Below are positions 16,542 through 25,076 of a stretch of 51,745 bases of DNA, piece after piece; the first letter of the stretch is position 1, and each line of letters begins with the position of its first letter. The position numbers and the translations under genes are program-made. The stretch lies in contig CAMCVA010000013.1 of assembly GCA_945879625.1 (NCBI GenBank), forward strand, positions 1-51,745, in the 5' to 3' direction. Under the pieces are notes generated by a model. That model had not been told where the DNA came from. It ran no database searches and worked only from the letters and a program-made list of their open reading frames with translations. This DNA is from Flavobacterium psychrophilum. Lineage in GTDB: Bacteria > Bacteroidota > Bacteroidia > Flavobacteriales > Flavobacteriaceae.

Positions 16542-17342
16542 ATGCGCATTTTTCGGTATATTTTTGATTTTCACATCCAATCGTCCTTGCATGTGGGCTT
16601 GGCGGTTTTGGCCTTGTTGCATTGCACAGTTCTGCAACTCCAAGTCAATGTGCAGCTATCGGTTTCACTTGCTGTTTTTTGCGGCACGGTCTTGGGCTAT
16701 AATTTTCTAAAATATGCAGAGCTAGTTTACTTGGGTAAAGCGAAATCAACCTGGCATTGGGCTATTGGATTCTGTACAGTTTTGGCCGCAGTTTGTTTTT
16801 TACTCGCACTTTTTCAGTTGTCTACCGCACAACAAGTGGTCTTTTTGAGTTCGGGTTTATTGGTTTTGGGTTATCCGCTGGTTCGGCGCTACGGTTGGTT
16901 AAAATTGTTTTTTGTGAGTGCCGCAGTAACCTATATTACAGTGTTTATTCCGTTAGTTTTAGAAAAGCAGTTTGACAACGAACTAGTTTTCTTGTCTGTT
17001 CAACGCTTTTTTTTGTTGAGCAGTTTGCTCATTCCCTTTGAGATTTGGGATAGCCAATTTGACGGAGCGCATTTGCACACCTTGCCCCAGCGTTTGGGTA
17101 TTCCCAAAACCAAAATGTTGGGCTATGTCTTGTTGTTGCCTGTTATTGCCTTAATGGGTTGGCTCGCCGAATATCACTTGGCCACACTAGTGGTCGTTTT
17201 ATTGGCGGCGCTATCTATCTTTTTTACCGAAACTACTAGATCTAAGTACTACACCTCCTTTTGGGTAGAGAGTGTGCCGATATTATTGTGGTTGATTTTG
17301 GTGTTTCAGGTTTCAAGTTTCAAGTTGTGCCAATTATACTAA
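16542..17342 (+). CDS. UbiA-like polytopic membrane protein, degenerate
   Basis: This is a predicted inner-membrane protein of 266 residues with seven or more hydrophobic helices. The layout resembles UbiA-type prenyltransferases: LGYNFLKYAE stands where the first NDxxD-type motif would be, and FEIWDSQFD gives an aspartate pair like the second motif. The first aspartates are absent, so prenyl diphosphate/Mg binding is doubtful. The last ten or so residues (VSSFKLCQLY) are encoded by a TTTCAAGTTTCAAG repeat that belongs to an intergenic family in this window, so the original C-terminus may have been replaced. The function is not established. Confidence 0.6.
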   Translation: MRIFRYIFDFHIQSSLHVGLAVLALLHCTVLQLQVNVQLSVSLAVFCGTVLGYNFLKYAELVYLGKAKSTWHWAIGFCTVLAAVCFLLALFQLSTAQQVVFLSSGLLVLGYPLVRRYGWLKLFFVSAAVTYITVFIPLVLEKQFDNELVFLSVQRFFLLSSLLIPFEIWDSQFDGAHLHTLPQRLGIPKTKMLGYVLLLPVIALMGWLAEYHLATLVVVLLAALSIFFTETTRSKYYTSFWVESVPILLWLILVFQVSSFKLCQLY

Positions 17343-17470
17343 GTGGTGTAATTTAAGAAGTACTATAGCGAAGCGGATGCATTCATAACTTGAAACCTGA
17401 AACTTGAAACAAAAACTTAAGAACTATAGCGAAGCGGATTCATTTATAACTTGAAACCTGAAACAAGAAT
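17308..17470. repeat. Cluster of AACTTGAAAC-type repeats
   Basis: A 43-base unit occurs twice in direct orientation (17361-17403 and 17422-17464). Each unit has TATAGCGAAGCGGAT, then AACTTGAAACCTGAAAC. The inverted form TTTCAAGTTTCAAGTT lies at 17310-17326, inside the 3' end of the UbiA-like gene. The same decamer is at 3163-3186. No mobile-element ORF is attached. Confidence 0.75.
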
Positions 17471-17490
17471 TTAAAACCTGAAACAAAAAA

Positions 17491-19515
17491 CTACAACAAC
17501 CCCGCCCGTCTCAACAAGGCCTCCGGTTGCGGTTCCTGACCACGAAAGCGTTTGTACAATGTCATCGGGGCTTCGGTTCCGCCTTTAGAGAGCACGTGTT
17601 CCTTGAATTTTCCAGCCACTTCGGCATCAAAAATTCCTTTTTCCTGAAAGTAAGCAAAAGCATCGGCATCGAGCACTTCGGCCCATTTGTAGCTGTAGTA
17701 GCCCGACGAATAGCCGCCTTGAAAAATGTGCGAGAACGAAACGCTCATGCAATTTTCGGCCACATCGGGAAACAAGGCCGTTTCTGCTAGGGCAGCTTTT
17801 TCAAATGCTTTTACATCCCTTATTTCTTGGGCTTTTGCATGATAAGCCATATCCAATAATCCAAAACTCAGTTGGCGCAAGGTGGCCATGCCTTCCAAAA
17901 AGCTGGCACTTTCCTTAATTTTTGTCACGTATTCTTGCGGTATAATTTCTCCGGTTTCGTAATGCTTGGCAAACAAGGCCAAAGCTTCCGGTTCGTAACA
18001 CCAGTTTTCCATCACTTGACTGGGCAATTCTACAAAATCCCAGAACACCGAAGTGCCTGAGAGACTCGGGTAGATGGTGTTGGCCAACATGCCATGCAAG
18101 GCGTGACCAAATTCGTGAAACAAAGTAGTCACTTCGTTAAAAGTAAGCAAAGACGGTTTGGTTTCGGTGGGCGGTGTAAAGTTGCACACAATCGAAACAT
18201 GCGGCCGGTCTTGCTGGCCTTCGAATTGGTATTGCGGTTTGTACGAAGTCATCCAAGCACCGTTGCGTTTGCCTTTACGTGGAAAAAAATCAGTGTAAAA
18301 CAAGGCAACCAAATTTTGCGCAGCATCAACTACCTCAAAAGTTTGCACATCGGGGTGGTATTTGTCAACCGTATGAATTTCGCGAAACCTGATTCCAAAT
18401 AATTTTTCGGCAATGCTATAGGCGCCTTGCAATACATTGTCTAATTTAAAATAGGGCTTCAGCGCTTCGTCGTCAACCGAAAATAATTTTTGTTTCAGTT
18501 TTTCGCTGTAATAGGCGCTGTCCCATTTTTCGAGTGTCGTGATGCCGTCCAATTCTTGGGCAAAAGCGTGTAATTGTGCAAAATCGCGTTGGGCAGCTGG
18601 TTTGGCTTTGGCCAATAAATCCTGTAAAAAGGATTGAACTTTGGCTGGCGTTTGAGCCATGCGCTCCTCCAAAACAAACTGTGCATGCGAGTTGTAGCCT
18701 AGCAATTTCGCCCGTTGGTGACGAAGCGCGACAATGCGTTGCACCAATTCCCGGTTATCAAATTCGTTGCTTTGAAAGGTTTTTTTACCAGCGGCAATGG
18801 CCAATTCTTTGCGCAATTCGCGGTTTTCTACATAGGTTACAAAAGGCAAATAACTCGGAAAATCAAGGGTAAACACAAATCCTTCCAAGCCTTTTGATTG
18901 GGCCAAGGTCTGCGCCATTTCTTTGGCATCGGCAGGCAATCCTAGCAGGTCTTTTTCTTTGGTAATGTGCAGTTGGTAGTTGTTGGTTTCGGCCAATACA
19001 TTTTCGCCAAAGGTCAATTTGCATTTAGCCAATTCGGTGTCAATTTCCCGCAGTTTGGCTTTGTCAGTTTCTGATAACAAGGCACCATTTCTAGCAAATC
19101 CCTTGAATTTTTTATCCAATAAAGTGCCTTGTTCGGCGGTCAAGTTTAGTTGTTCGCGTTGGTCGTAAACCGATTTTACGCGGGCAAATAGCGTTTCATT
19201 CAAGCTGATGTCATTGCTAAACGCGGTGAGTAAGGGCGAAACGGCTTGTGCAATTTTTTGCATCTCGTCATTGGTTTCGGCCGAATTTAAATTGAAGAAA
19301 ATACTCGACAACCGATCTAAAGCTTGGCCGGAATACTCAAGGGCTTCTATCGTATTTTCAAAAGTTGGTGCCTCAGCATTTTGCGTAATGGCGTCAATCT
19401 CGGTACGGGCTTTTTCGATGTTGGCTTCAAAGGCCGGTTGATAATCTTCGTTTCTAATTTGCGAAAAAGGAGCCGAATTATACGGCGTCTGAAAAACGTG
19501 AGTCAGTAGTTGCAT
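17491..19515 (-). CDS. M3 family oligopeptidase (Dcp/PrlC-like)
   Basis: This zinc metallopeptidase has 674 residues and degrades short peptides. HEFGH (467-471) provides two zinc ligands and the catalytic Glu, and a downstream EL(P)SQVMENW segment carries the third ligand glutamate, as in thimet/Dcp-type peptidases. The start MQLLTHVFQTPYNSAPFSQI has no signal peptide, so a cytoplasmic location is expected. It could be annotated as oligopeptidase A or peptidyl-dipeptidase Dcp; the sequence alone does not settle the cleavage type. It lies 55 bases downstream of purE on the same strand. Confidence 0.93.
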   Translation of the reverse strand: MQLLTHVFQTPYNSAPFSQIRNEDYQPAFEANIEKARTEIDAITQNAEAPTFENTIEALEYSGQALDRLSSIFFNLNSAETNDEMQKIAQAVSPLLTAFSNDISLNETLFARVKSVYDQREQLNLTAEQGTLLDKKFKGFARNGALLSETDKAKLREIDTELAKCKLTFGENVLAETNNYQLHITKEKDLLGLPADAKEMAQTLAQSKGLEGFVFTLDFPSYLPFVTYVENRELRKELAIAAGKKTFQSNEFDNRELVQRIVALRHQRAKLLGYNSHAQFVLEERMAQTPAKVQSFLQDLLAKAKPAAQRDFAQLHAFAQELDGITTLEKWDSAYYSEKLKQKLFSVDDEALKPYFKLDNVLQGAYSIAEKLFGIRFREIHTVDKYHPDVQTFEVVDAAQNLVALFYTDFFPRKGKRNGAWMTSYKPQYQFEGQQDRPHVSIVCNFTPPTETKPSLLTFNEVTTLFHEFGHALHGMLANTIYPSLSGTSVFWDFVELPSQVMENWCYEPEALALFAKHYETGEIIPQEYVTKIKESASFLEGMATLRQLSFGLLDMAYHAKAQEIRDVKAFEKAALAETALFPDVAENCMSVSFSHIFQGGYSSGYYSYKWAEVLDADAFAYFQEKGIFDAEVAGKFKEHVLSKGGTEAPMTLYKRFRGQEPQPEALLRRAGLL

Positions 19516-19570
19516 AACAAAGGAAAGCCCAGTTGGGCGTTGTTGAATTTGGAGTGGAGAACAGTAGTTT

Positions 19571-20053
19571 TTAGCGTTTCAATTCGGCCGAAGCTTGCAG
19601 TACAGCTGCCTTGAGGCCTTCTTTGTACAATACGATTTTGTCGAGCACGCATTTGTCATGGCAACCAATAATTTGAGCGGCCAAGATGCCGGCATTTTTG
19701 GCTCCATTAAGGGCTACCGTAGCAACAGGAACACCGCCTGGCATTTGCAAAATAGACAAGATCGAATCCCAACCGTCAATGGAGTTGCTCGATTTTACGG
19801 GCACGCCAATTACCGGTAAGGGCGACATCGCGGCCACCATTCCAGGTAAATGCGCTGCTCCACCGGCTCCGGCGATAATTACCGAGATGCCACGCAGGTG
19901 CGCGTTTTGGCTAAACTCCACCAATTTCTCGGGGGTACGGTGCGCCGAGACGATATCTACTTCGGTTTCAATATCAAATCCGTGCAACATATCGATGGCT
20001 TCTTGCATAACTGGCAGGTCGCTTTTGCTTCCCATTACGATGGCTACTTTCAT
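19571..20053 (-). CDS. purE: 5-(carboxyamino)imidazole ribonucleotide mutase
   Basis: PurE converts N5-CAIR to CAIR in purine synthesis, in the cytoplasm. The 160 residues match class I PurE: GSKSDLPVM (8-16), SAHRTP (about 35-40), GAGGAAHLPGMVA (about 62-74) and PVIGVPV. It follows purK with a 69-base gap, so the two consecutive steps that carry AIR to CAIR are co-encoded. The spacer carries a short AACG-type tandem repeat. Confidence 0.97.
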   Translation of the reverse strand: MKVAIVMGSKSDLPVMQEAIDMLHGFDIETEVDIVSAHRTPEKLVEFSQNAHLRGISVIIAGAGGAAHLPGMVAAMSPLPVIGVPVKSSNSIDGWDSILSILQMPGGVPVATVALNGAKNAGILAAQIIGCHDKCVLDKIVLYKEGLKAAVLQASAELKR

Positions 20054-20089
20054 AATAATTAAAAATTAATAATGAATAATTATAAATTG

Positions 20090-20117
20090 GTTTAAACGAT
20101 TAAACGTTTAAGCGGTT
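20090..20117. repeat. Short AAACG tandem repeat and palindrome between purK and purE
   Basis: Three imperfect 8-base units in a row (TTTAAACG, ATTAAACG, TTTAAGCG) contain the perfect 12-base palindrome TTAAACGTTTAA (20100-20111). It sits between two co-directional genes and could affect the transcript, but no regulator is evident. Confidence 0.5.
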
Positions 20118-20122
20118 AATCT

Positions 20123-21277
20123 TTATTTGCTTATCACCCGAATCGTTTTTTTTACCTCTTCGGCCAATTTGCGCGCTTCATTCAAGTCCTCATGCACAAT
20201 GGTCACGTGCCCCATTTTGCGAAACGGTCTGGTTTCTTTTTTGCCATACAGGTGGGGTGTTACGCCTTTTATCTGCATAATTTGTTCAATATTTTCATAC
20301 ACCACCGGTCCTGAATAGCCTTCGGCACCCACCAAATTTACCATAATTCCCGCCACTTTGCTGCTGGTATCGCCCAAGGGCAAATCCAAGATAGCGCGAA
20401 TGTGGTTTTCAAATTGGGAAGTATAACTGGCTTCTATGCTGTAATGGCCCGAGTTGTGCGGACGTGGCGCTACTTCATTTACTAAAATCTGATTGTCTGC
20501 CGTCAGAAAAAGCTCTACCGCCAAAATACCCACGTGGGCAAAGGCTGCCGAAACCTGCAAGGCAATCTCAGTTGCTTTTTGTGCCAGTTCGGGTGTTATT
20601 CGAGCCGGACACAACACATATTCTACCTGATTGGCTTCCGGATGAAATTCCATTTCGACCACCGGATAGGTTTTTATCTCGCCCGAGACCGAACGCGCTA
20701 CAATCACCGCCAATTCGTTGGTAAAAGGAATCAATTCTTCGGCGATGCATTCGCCTGTAGGTAAATCCTGCAAGTCGGTAATTGAACGCACTATTTTTAC
20801 CCCTTTGCCGTCGTAGCCAAATTGGGCCAATTTCCAAACAAATGGAAACTTCAATTCATTGTTGTTTGCAGCTGAAACTAAATCTGAAAGTTGTGTATAA
20901 CGCTGGTGCGCGGAGGTGGGAATTCCGTGGGATTGGTAATAGTCTTTCTGAACGCCTTTGTTTTGAATCAATCGCAGGGTTTTGGCACTCGGATATACCG
21001 CTTTGCCTTCGGCTTCGAGTTGGTCTAAGGCATCCAAATTTACGTTTTCTATCTCGAGCGTGAGTACATCAACTTTTTGACCAAAATTGTACACGGTTTG
21101 AAAATCCAACAAATCGCCTTGTTCAAAATAGTGTGTGCCATATTGGCAAGGGGCTTCGGCACTCGGATCGAGCACGTAGGTACAAATGTCAAACTTGCGC
21201 AACTCAGCCAGCATCATTTTGCCCAATTGGCCGCCGCCCAAAATGCCGAGTTTAAAATCAGACGAAAAATAGTTCAT
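20123..21277 (-). CDS. purK: N5-carboxyaminoimidazole ribonucleotide synthase
   Basis: This ATP-grasp enzyme carboxylates AIR with bicarbonate to give N5-CAIR, the substrate of PurE. The 384 residues begin with GILGGGQLGKMM (about 11-22), a nucleotide-binding start typical of PurK. The ATP-grasp core contains KLAQFGYDGKGV (about 149-160), and a late EVAPRPHNSGHYSIEA (about 267-282) is a PurK hallmark. A -7 element lies upstream. purE follows on the same strand. Confidence 0.97.
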   Translation of the reverse strand: MNYFSSDFKLGILGGGQLGKMMLAELRKFDICTYVLDPSAEAPCQYGTHYFEQGDLLDFQTVYNFGQKVDVLTLEIENVNLDALDQLEAEGKAVYPSAKTLRLIQNKGVQKDYYQSHGIPTSAHQRYTQLSDLVSAANNNELKFPFVWKLAQFGYDGKGVKIVRSITDLQDLPTGECIAEELIPFTNELAVIVARSVSGEIKTYPVVEMEFHPEANQVEYVLCPARITPELAQKATEIALQVSAAFAHVGILAVELFLTADNQILVNEVAPRPHNSGHYSIEASYTSQFENHIRAILDLPLGDTSSKVAGIMVNLVGAEGYSGPVVYENIEQIMQIKGVTPHLYGKKETRPFRKMGHVTIVHEDLNEARKLAEEVKKTIRVISK

Positions 21278-21300
21278 GCCTTGTGTTGCTATATTTTTCG

Positions 21301-21308
21301 CAAATATA
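21301..21308 (-). promoter_or_regulatory. -7 element of purK
   Basis: On the minus strand TATATTTG fits TAnnTTTG exactly and lies 24 bases before the purK ATG. No clear -33 box. Confidence 0.5.
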
Positions 21309-21473
21309 GGGATTCCTCTTTTTTAAATGGGCATTCGTATTTGCCAATTCAGATAAATAGTAGGTGAATTAATGCTGCTGTCGCGTTGCAAATATGTTGA
21401 TAATAAGGCGAATTCATGGTGTTCAAAATACAAATAAATCAATTTTCAGCCCGCCTTTCTTCGCACTTATTGC

Positions 21474-21481
21474 TATATTTG
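21474..21481 (+). promoter_or_regulatory. -7 element of hpt
   Basis: TATATTTG fits TAnnTTTG and lies 22 bases before the ATG at 21503. It shows that the longer in-frame reading from 21416 is not the protein start. Confidence 0.55.
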
Positions 21482-21502
21482 TCGCTTCAAAAACGCGCAA
21501 AC

Positions 21503-22033
21503 ATGATTCATTTACACGATAAAACTTTTGTCCCATTTATTTCTTCTGATGAAATTGATTTTGCCCTAGCGAATATGGCCAAAAAAATGGCTGATGATTT
21601 CTTTGATGAAACACCTGTTTTTATTGGGGTGTTGAACGGTTCATTTATGGTGTTGTCTGATTTAATGAAAAATTACCGCGGCATGTGTGAGGTGAGTTTC
21701 TTAAAAATGTCCTCCTACCAAGGAACACAATCTACTGGTCAAGTAAGCCAGTTGTTGGGATTGGATATCGATCTAAAAGGCCGAACCGTGGTAGTGGTAG
21801 AAGACATCGTGGATACCGGCCATACCGTAGAAGCCCTAAAAGCACTTTTGAAGGAACAACAAGCCAAACACGTCAAATTTGCCACCTTGTTTTTCAAACC
21901 CGAAGCCTATACCAAAGACGTCAAAATTGACTATGTAGGCATTCGCATTCCCAATAAATTTATTGTAGGCTATGGCTTAGACTATGATGGCTTGGGTAGA
22001 AATCTCCCCGATGTATACCAACTCGCCGAATAA
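21503..22033 (+). CDS. hpt: Hypoxanthine phosphoribosyltransferase
   Basis: This salvage enzyme makes IMP or GMP from hypoxanthine or guanine and PRPP in the cytoplasm. The 176 residues start MIHLHDKTFVPF. They contain the VLNGSFM loop (44-50), the PRPP-binding EDIVDTGHT (100-108) and a KFIVGYGLDYDG end typical of HPRT. The start at 21503 follows from the promoter position and the family length. adk follows after 39 bases, giving a nucleotide-metabolism pair. Confidence 0.94.
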   Translation: MIHLHDKTFVPFISSDEIDFALANMAKKMADDFFDETPVFIGVLNGSFMVLSDLMKNYRGMCEVSFLKMSSYQGTQSTGQVSQLLGLDIDLKGRTVVVVEDIVDTGHTVEALKALLKEQQAKHVKFATLFFKPEAYTKDVKIDYVGIRIPNKFIVGYGLDYDGLGRNLPDVYQLAE

Positions 22034-22072
22034 TTACACGCAAACACAACTCAATAATTTATACGTACTCCA

Positions 22073-22645
22073 ATGATTAATATCGTTCTTTTCGGAAAAC
22101 CAGGTGCAGGAAAAGGCACACAAGCTGAATTTTTAAAAGAAAAATACAATTTAACCCACTTGTCTACCGGCGACATTTTTCGGTTCAACATCAAAAACGA
22201 AACGGCTTTAGGGCAGTTGGCCAAAACCTATATGGATGCCGGCGATTTAGTGCCCGATTCGGTTACCATTCAAATGTTGGAATCAGAAGTGGACAAGAAC
22301 CCGCATTCGGCTGGATTTTTATTTGATGGATTTCCCAGAACCAACGCACAAGCCGAAGCTTTAGACACATTTTTAGCATCCAAAAATCAACACATTACTG
22401 CCACAATTGCCCTCGAAGCCAACGATGAAATCTTGGTGCAACGCTTGTTGGAGCGCGGAAAAACATCGGGCAGACCAGATGATCAAGACGAAGAAAAAAT
22501 TCGCAACCGCTACCAAGAATACAACGAAAAAACAGCTCCATTAATGGCCTATTACACCCAGCAAGGAAAATTCCATGCGGTAGATGGCATTGGCCAAATA
22601 GAAGAAATCACCCAGCGCTTGAGTGCGGTGATTGATGGTTTGTAG
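22073..22645 (+). CDS. adk: Adenylate kinase, short-LID type
   Basis: It catalyses ATP + AMP = 2 ADP in the cytoplasm. The 190 residues contain the P loop GKPGAGKGT (8-16), LSTGDIFR (AMP site), FDGFPRTNAQA and RLLERGKTSGRPDD. The LID is short, unlike the 214-residue enterobacterial enzyme with a long LID; this is common in Bacteroidota. It is probably co-transcribed with hpt. Confidence 0.96.
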   Translation: MINIVLFGKPGAGKGTQAEFLKEKYNLTHLSTGDIFRFNIKNETALGQLAKTYMDAGDLVPDSVTIQMLESEVDKNPHSAGFLFDGFPRTNAQAEALDTFLASKNQHITATIALEANDEILVQRLLERGKTSGRPDDQDEEKIRNRYQEYNEKTAPLMAYYTQQGKFHAVDGIGQIEEITQRLSAVIDGL

Positions 22646-22703
22646 CACAATTCAAGCTGGTTAATCGCCATAAGGCAAATGCCACAATAAAACAAAAAAA
22701 TAA

Positions 22704-23978
22704 ATGGAACTACTTGTTATTCTTTTTTTAATCCTGCTTAACGGGGTGTTTTCGATGTCGGAAATTGCCCTGATTTCTGCGCGTAAAAATCGCTTGGAAA
22801 CTTCGGCCAAAAAAGGGAATAAAAACGCCAAAATTGCCCTTGATCTCGCCAATTCACCCAATAAATTTTTGTCGACTGTGCAAATTGGGATTACCCTTAT
22901 TGGAATCCTAACCGGAATTTATTCGGGCGACAAAATTACTCACGATGTAGAACTGTTCTTTTCAGGGTATGTTTTTTTTCAGCCCTATGCGGCACCCTTG
23001 GCTGTAGTGGTTGTGGTGGTAATTTTAACTTTTTTCTCTTTGGTTTTGGGCGAATTATTACCCAAACGCATCGGCCTCAATCATCCCGAATCGATCGCCA
23101 AAGCCGTGGCCTTGCCCATGCGCCTCATTTCGCAAATTACCGCGCCATTCATTTGGTTGCTCACCATATCCACCGAGGGGCTACTCAAATTACTCAACAT
23201 TAAACCCACTGCCGACGGCAAAGTAACCGAAGAAGAAATCAAAGCGATTATCAAAGAAGGTACCGAAGTGGGCGAGGTGCAAGAAATAGAACAAGACATT
23301 TTGGAACGCGTGTTTCACATTGGCGACCGCAAAATAAATTCGCTCATGACGCACCGCTCGGACATTGAGTACTTGTCGCTAGAAGATACAGCAATAGAAT
23401 TGAAAGCAAAAGTTTTAGAAGAACTGCATTCTATTTTTCCGGTTTGTAAAGAAAGTTTAGATGACATTATTGGAGTAGCGACACTCAAAGATTTGTTTGC
23501 CAATTTTGAAAAAGGCAACTTTAATCTAGAGACCATTGCCAAAGAACCGGTGTACCTCATTGAACACACTTCGGCCTACAAAGCCTTGGAGCACTTCAAA
23601 AAAACCAAAGTGCATTATGCGTTTATTGTCGATGAACACGCCGTTTTTCAAGGCATTATTACCCTCAACGACATCTTAGAAGCCCTGGTGGGCGATGCCT
23701 CCGATTTTGATGACGACGAATACAAATTGATCGACAACGGCGACGGGACTTGGATGGTTGACGGACAGTATTCGCTGCACGATTTTCTCACCTCGTTTGA
23801 CATGGACGAACTCACCAACGATTACGAAGTAACTACCGTAAGCGGATTTTTTATCACCGAATTGGGATCGATACCCAAAGAAGGCGAAAAAATTATTTGG
23901 AATAAACTCGAGTTGGAAGCCCAAAAAATGGATGGCGCCAAAATAGACAAGGTGCTCATCAACACACTAAAAGAATAG
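22704..23978 (+). CDS. CNNM/CorC-HlyC family CBS-domain membrane protein
   Basis: The protein has 424 residues. The N-terminal DUF21/CNNM membrane domain (about 1-180) has several helices and the typical EIALISARKNRLE after the first one. Two CBS domains follow (about 210-330), with a C-terminal CorC/HlyC-type domain (about 345-424; DGTWMVDGQYSLHDF). Family members are linked to Mg/Co ion transport or are annotated as haemolysin-like; the substrate here is not shown. It starts 58 bases after adk. Confidence 0.92.
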   Translation: MELLVILFLILLNGVFSMSEIALISARKNRLETSAKKGNKNAKIALDLANSPNKFLSTVQIGITLIGILTGIYSGDKITHDVELFFSGYVFFQPYAAPLAVVVVVVILTFFSLVLGELLPKRIGLNHPESIAKAVALPMRLISQITAPFIWLLTISTEGLLKLLNIKPTADGKVTEEEIKAIIKEGTEVGEVQEIEQDILERVFHIGDRKINSLMTHRSDIEYLSLEDTAIELKAKVLEELHSIFPVCKESLDDIIGVATLKDLFANFEKGNFNLETIAKEPVYLIEHTSAYKALEHFKKTKVHYAFIVDEHAVFQGIITLNDILEALVGDASDFDDDEYKLIDNGDGTWMVDGQYSLHDFLTSFDMDELTNDYEVTTVSGFFITELGSIPKEGEKIIWNKLELEAQKMDGAKIDKVLINTLKE

Positions 23979-24017
23979 ATTTAATTTCATTTCACGGATG
24001 CTACTGTCTGTCGCATC

Positions 24018-24067
24018 TGTAAACTGTACACTGTAAACCGTAAACCGTAAGTTGTACACTGTAAACT
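24018..24067. repeat. GTAAAC/TGTACAC tandem repeat before obg
   Basis: TGTACACTGTAAAC is present twice without change (24025-24038 and 24053-24066), with GTAAACCGTAAACCGTAA between. It fills most of the gap between the CBS-protein stop and the obg ATG. No coding content. Confidence 0.7.
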
Positions 24068-24074
24068 CAACCCT

Positions 24075-25076
24075 ATGACCGAAGGCAACTTTGTAGACTA
24101 CGTAAAAATATTTGTTTCTTCTGGCAAAGGCGGAAAGGGATCTACCCATTTGCACCGCGAAAAATTTATCGAAAAAGGCGGGCCTGATGGCGGCGATGGC
24201 GGACGTGGCGGCCATGTTTTTTTGGTGGGCAACAAAGGACTTTGGACCTTATTTCACCTCAAGTTTGCGCGCCACATCAAAGCCGGACATGGCGGTGATG
24301 GTGGAGGCGACCGCAGTACCGGCCACGACGGCGAAGACAAATACATCGAAGTACCCTTGGGAACCGTAGTGCGCGACAAAGAATCCAATGAAATACTATT
24401 TGAAATTACAGAAGACGGAGAAAAACGCATCGTAGCCCAAGGCGGAAAAGGCGGATTGGGCAACTGGCACTTTCGTAGCTCGACCAACCAAACCCCGCGA
24501 TATGCCCAACCGGGCTTGGCGGGCTTGGAACTCGATATGGTATTAGAACTAAAAGTTTTGGCCGACGTAGGCTTAGTGGGATTTCCGAATGCAGGAAAAT
24601 CAACCTTGTTGTCGGTGCTCACTTCTGCCAAACCCAAAATTGCCGATTATCCCTTTACCACGCTAAAACCAAATTTGGGTATTGTGGCCTACCGCGATTT
24701 TCAGTCGTTTGTAATTGCCGATATTCCTGGAATTATAGAAGGTGCTGCCGAAGGAAAAGGCTTGGGACACTACTTTTTGCGTCACATCGAACGCAACTCA
24801 ACTTTACTATTTTTGGTGCCGGTTGATACCGAAAACATCAAAGCCGAATACGATATTTTGGTGAACGAATTAACCAAATACAATCCGGAAATGTTGCAAA
24901 AAGAGCGCCTGCTCGTAATCTCCAAATGCGACATGCTCGACGACGAACTTAAAGCCGAATTAAAAATTCAATTGGACAAGGAATTCAAAGGGATTCCGTA
25001 TTTGTTTATTTCGTCGGTGGCCCAACAAGGTCTTACCGAACTGAAGGACAAATTGTGGGCGATGCTCAATGCCTAA
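24075..25076 (+). CDS. obg: GTPase Obg/CgtA
   Basis: This ribosome-associated GTPase acts in 50S assembly and stress control. The N-terminal Obg fold has glycine-rich loops ([12 protein letters not shown], about 35-46; [10 protein letters not shown], 71-80). The G domain has GFPNAGKS (169-176), [16 protein letters not shown] (G3) and SKCD (G4). It has 333 residues and lacks the C-terminal extension of longer Obg proteins. Its TAA abuts the TAA of the convergent glycosyltransferase with no base between, in TAATTA at 25074-25079. Confidence 0.97.
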   Translation: MTEGNFVDYVKIFVSSGKGGKGSTHLHREKFIEKGGPDGGDGGRGGHVFLVGNKGLWTLFHLKFARHIKAGHGGDGGGDRSTGHDGEDKYIEVPLGTVVRDKESNEILFEITEDGEKRIVAQGGKGGLGNWHFRSSTNQTPRYAQPGLAGLELDMVLELKVLADVGLVGFPNAGKSTLLSVLTSAKPKIADYPFTTLKPNLGIVAYRDFQSFVIADIPGIIEGAAEGKGLGHYFLRHIERNSTLLFLVPVDTENIKAEYDILVNELTKYNPEMLQKERLLVISKCDMLDDELKAELKIQLDKEFKGIPYLFISSVAQQGLTELKDKLWAMLNA

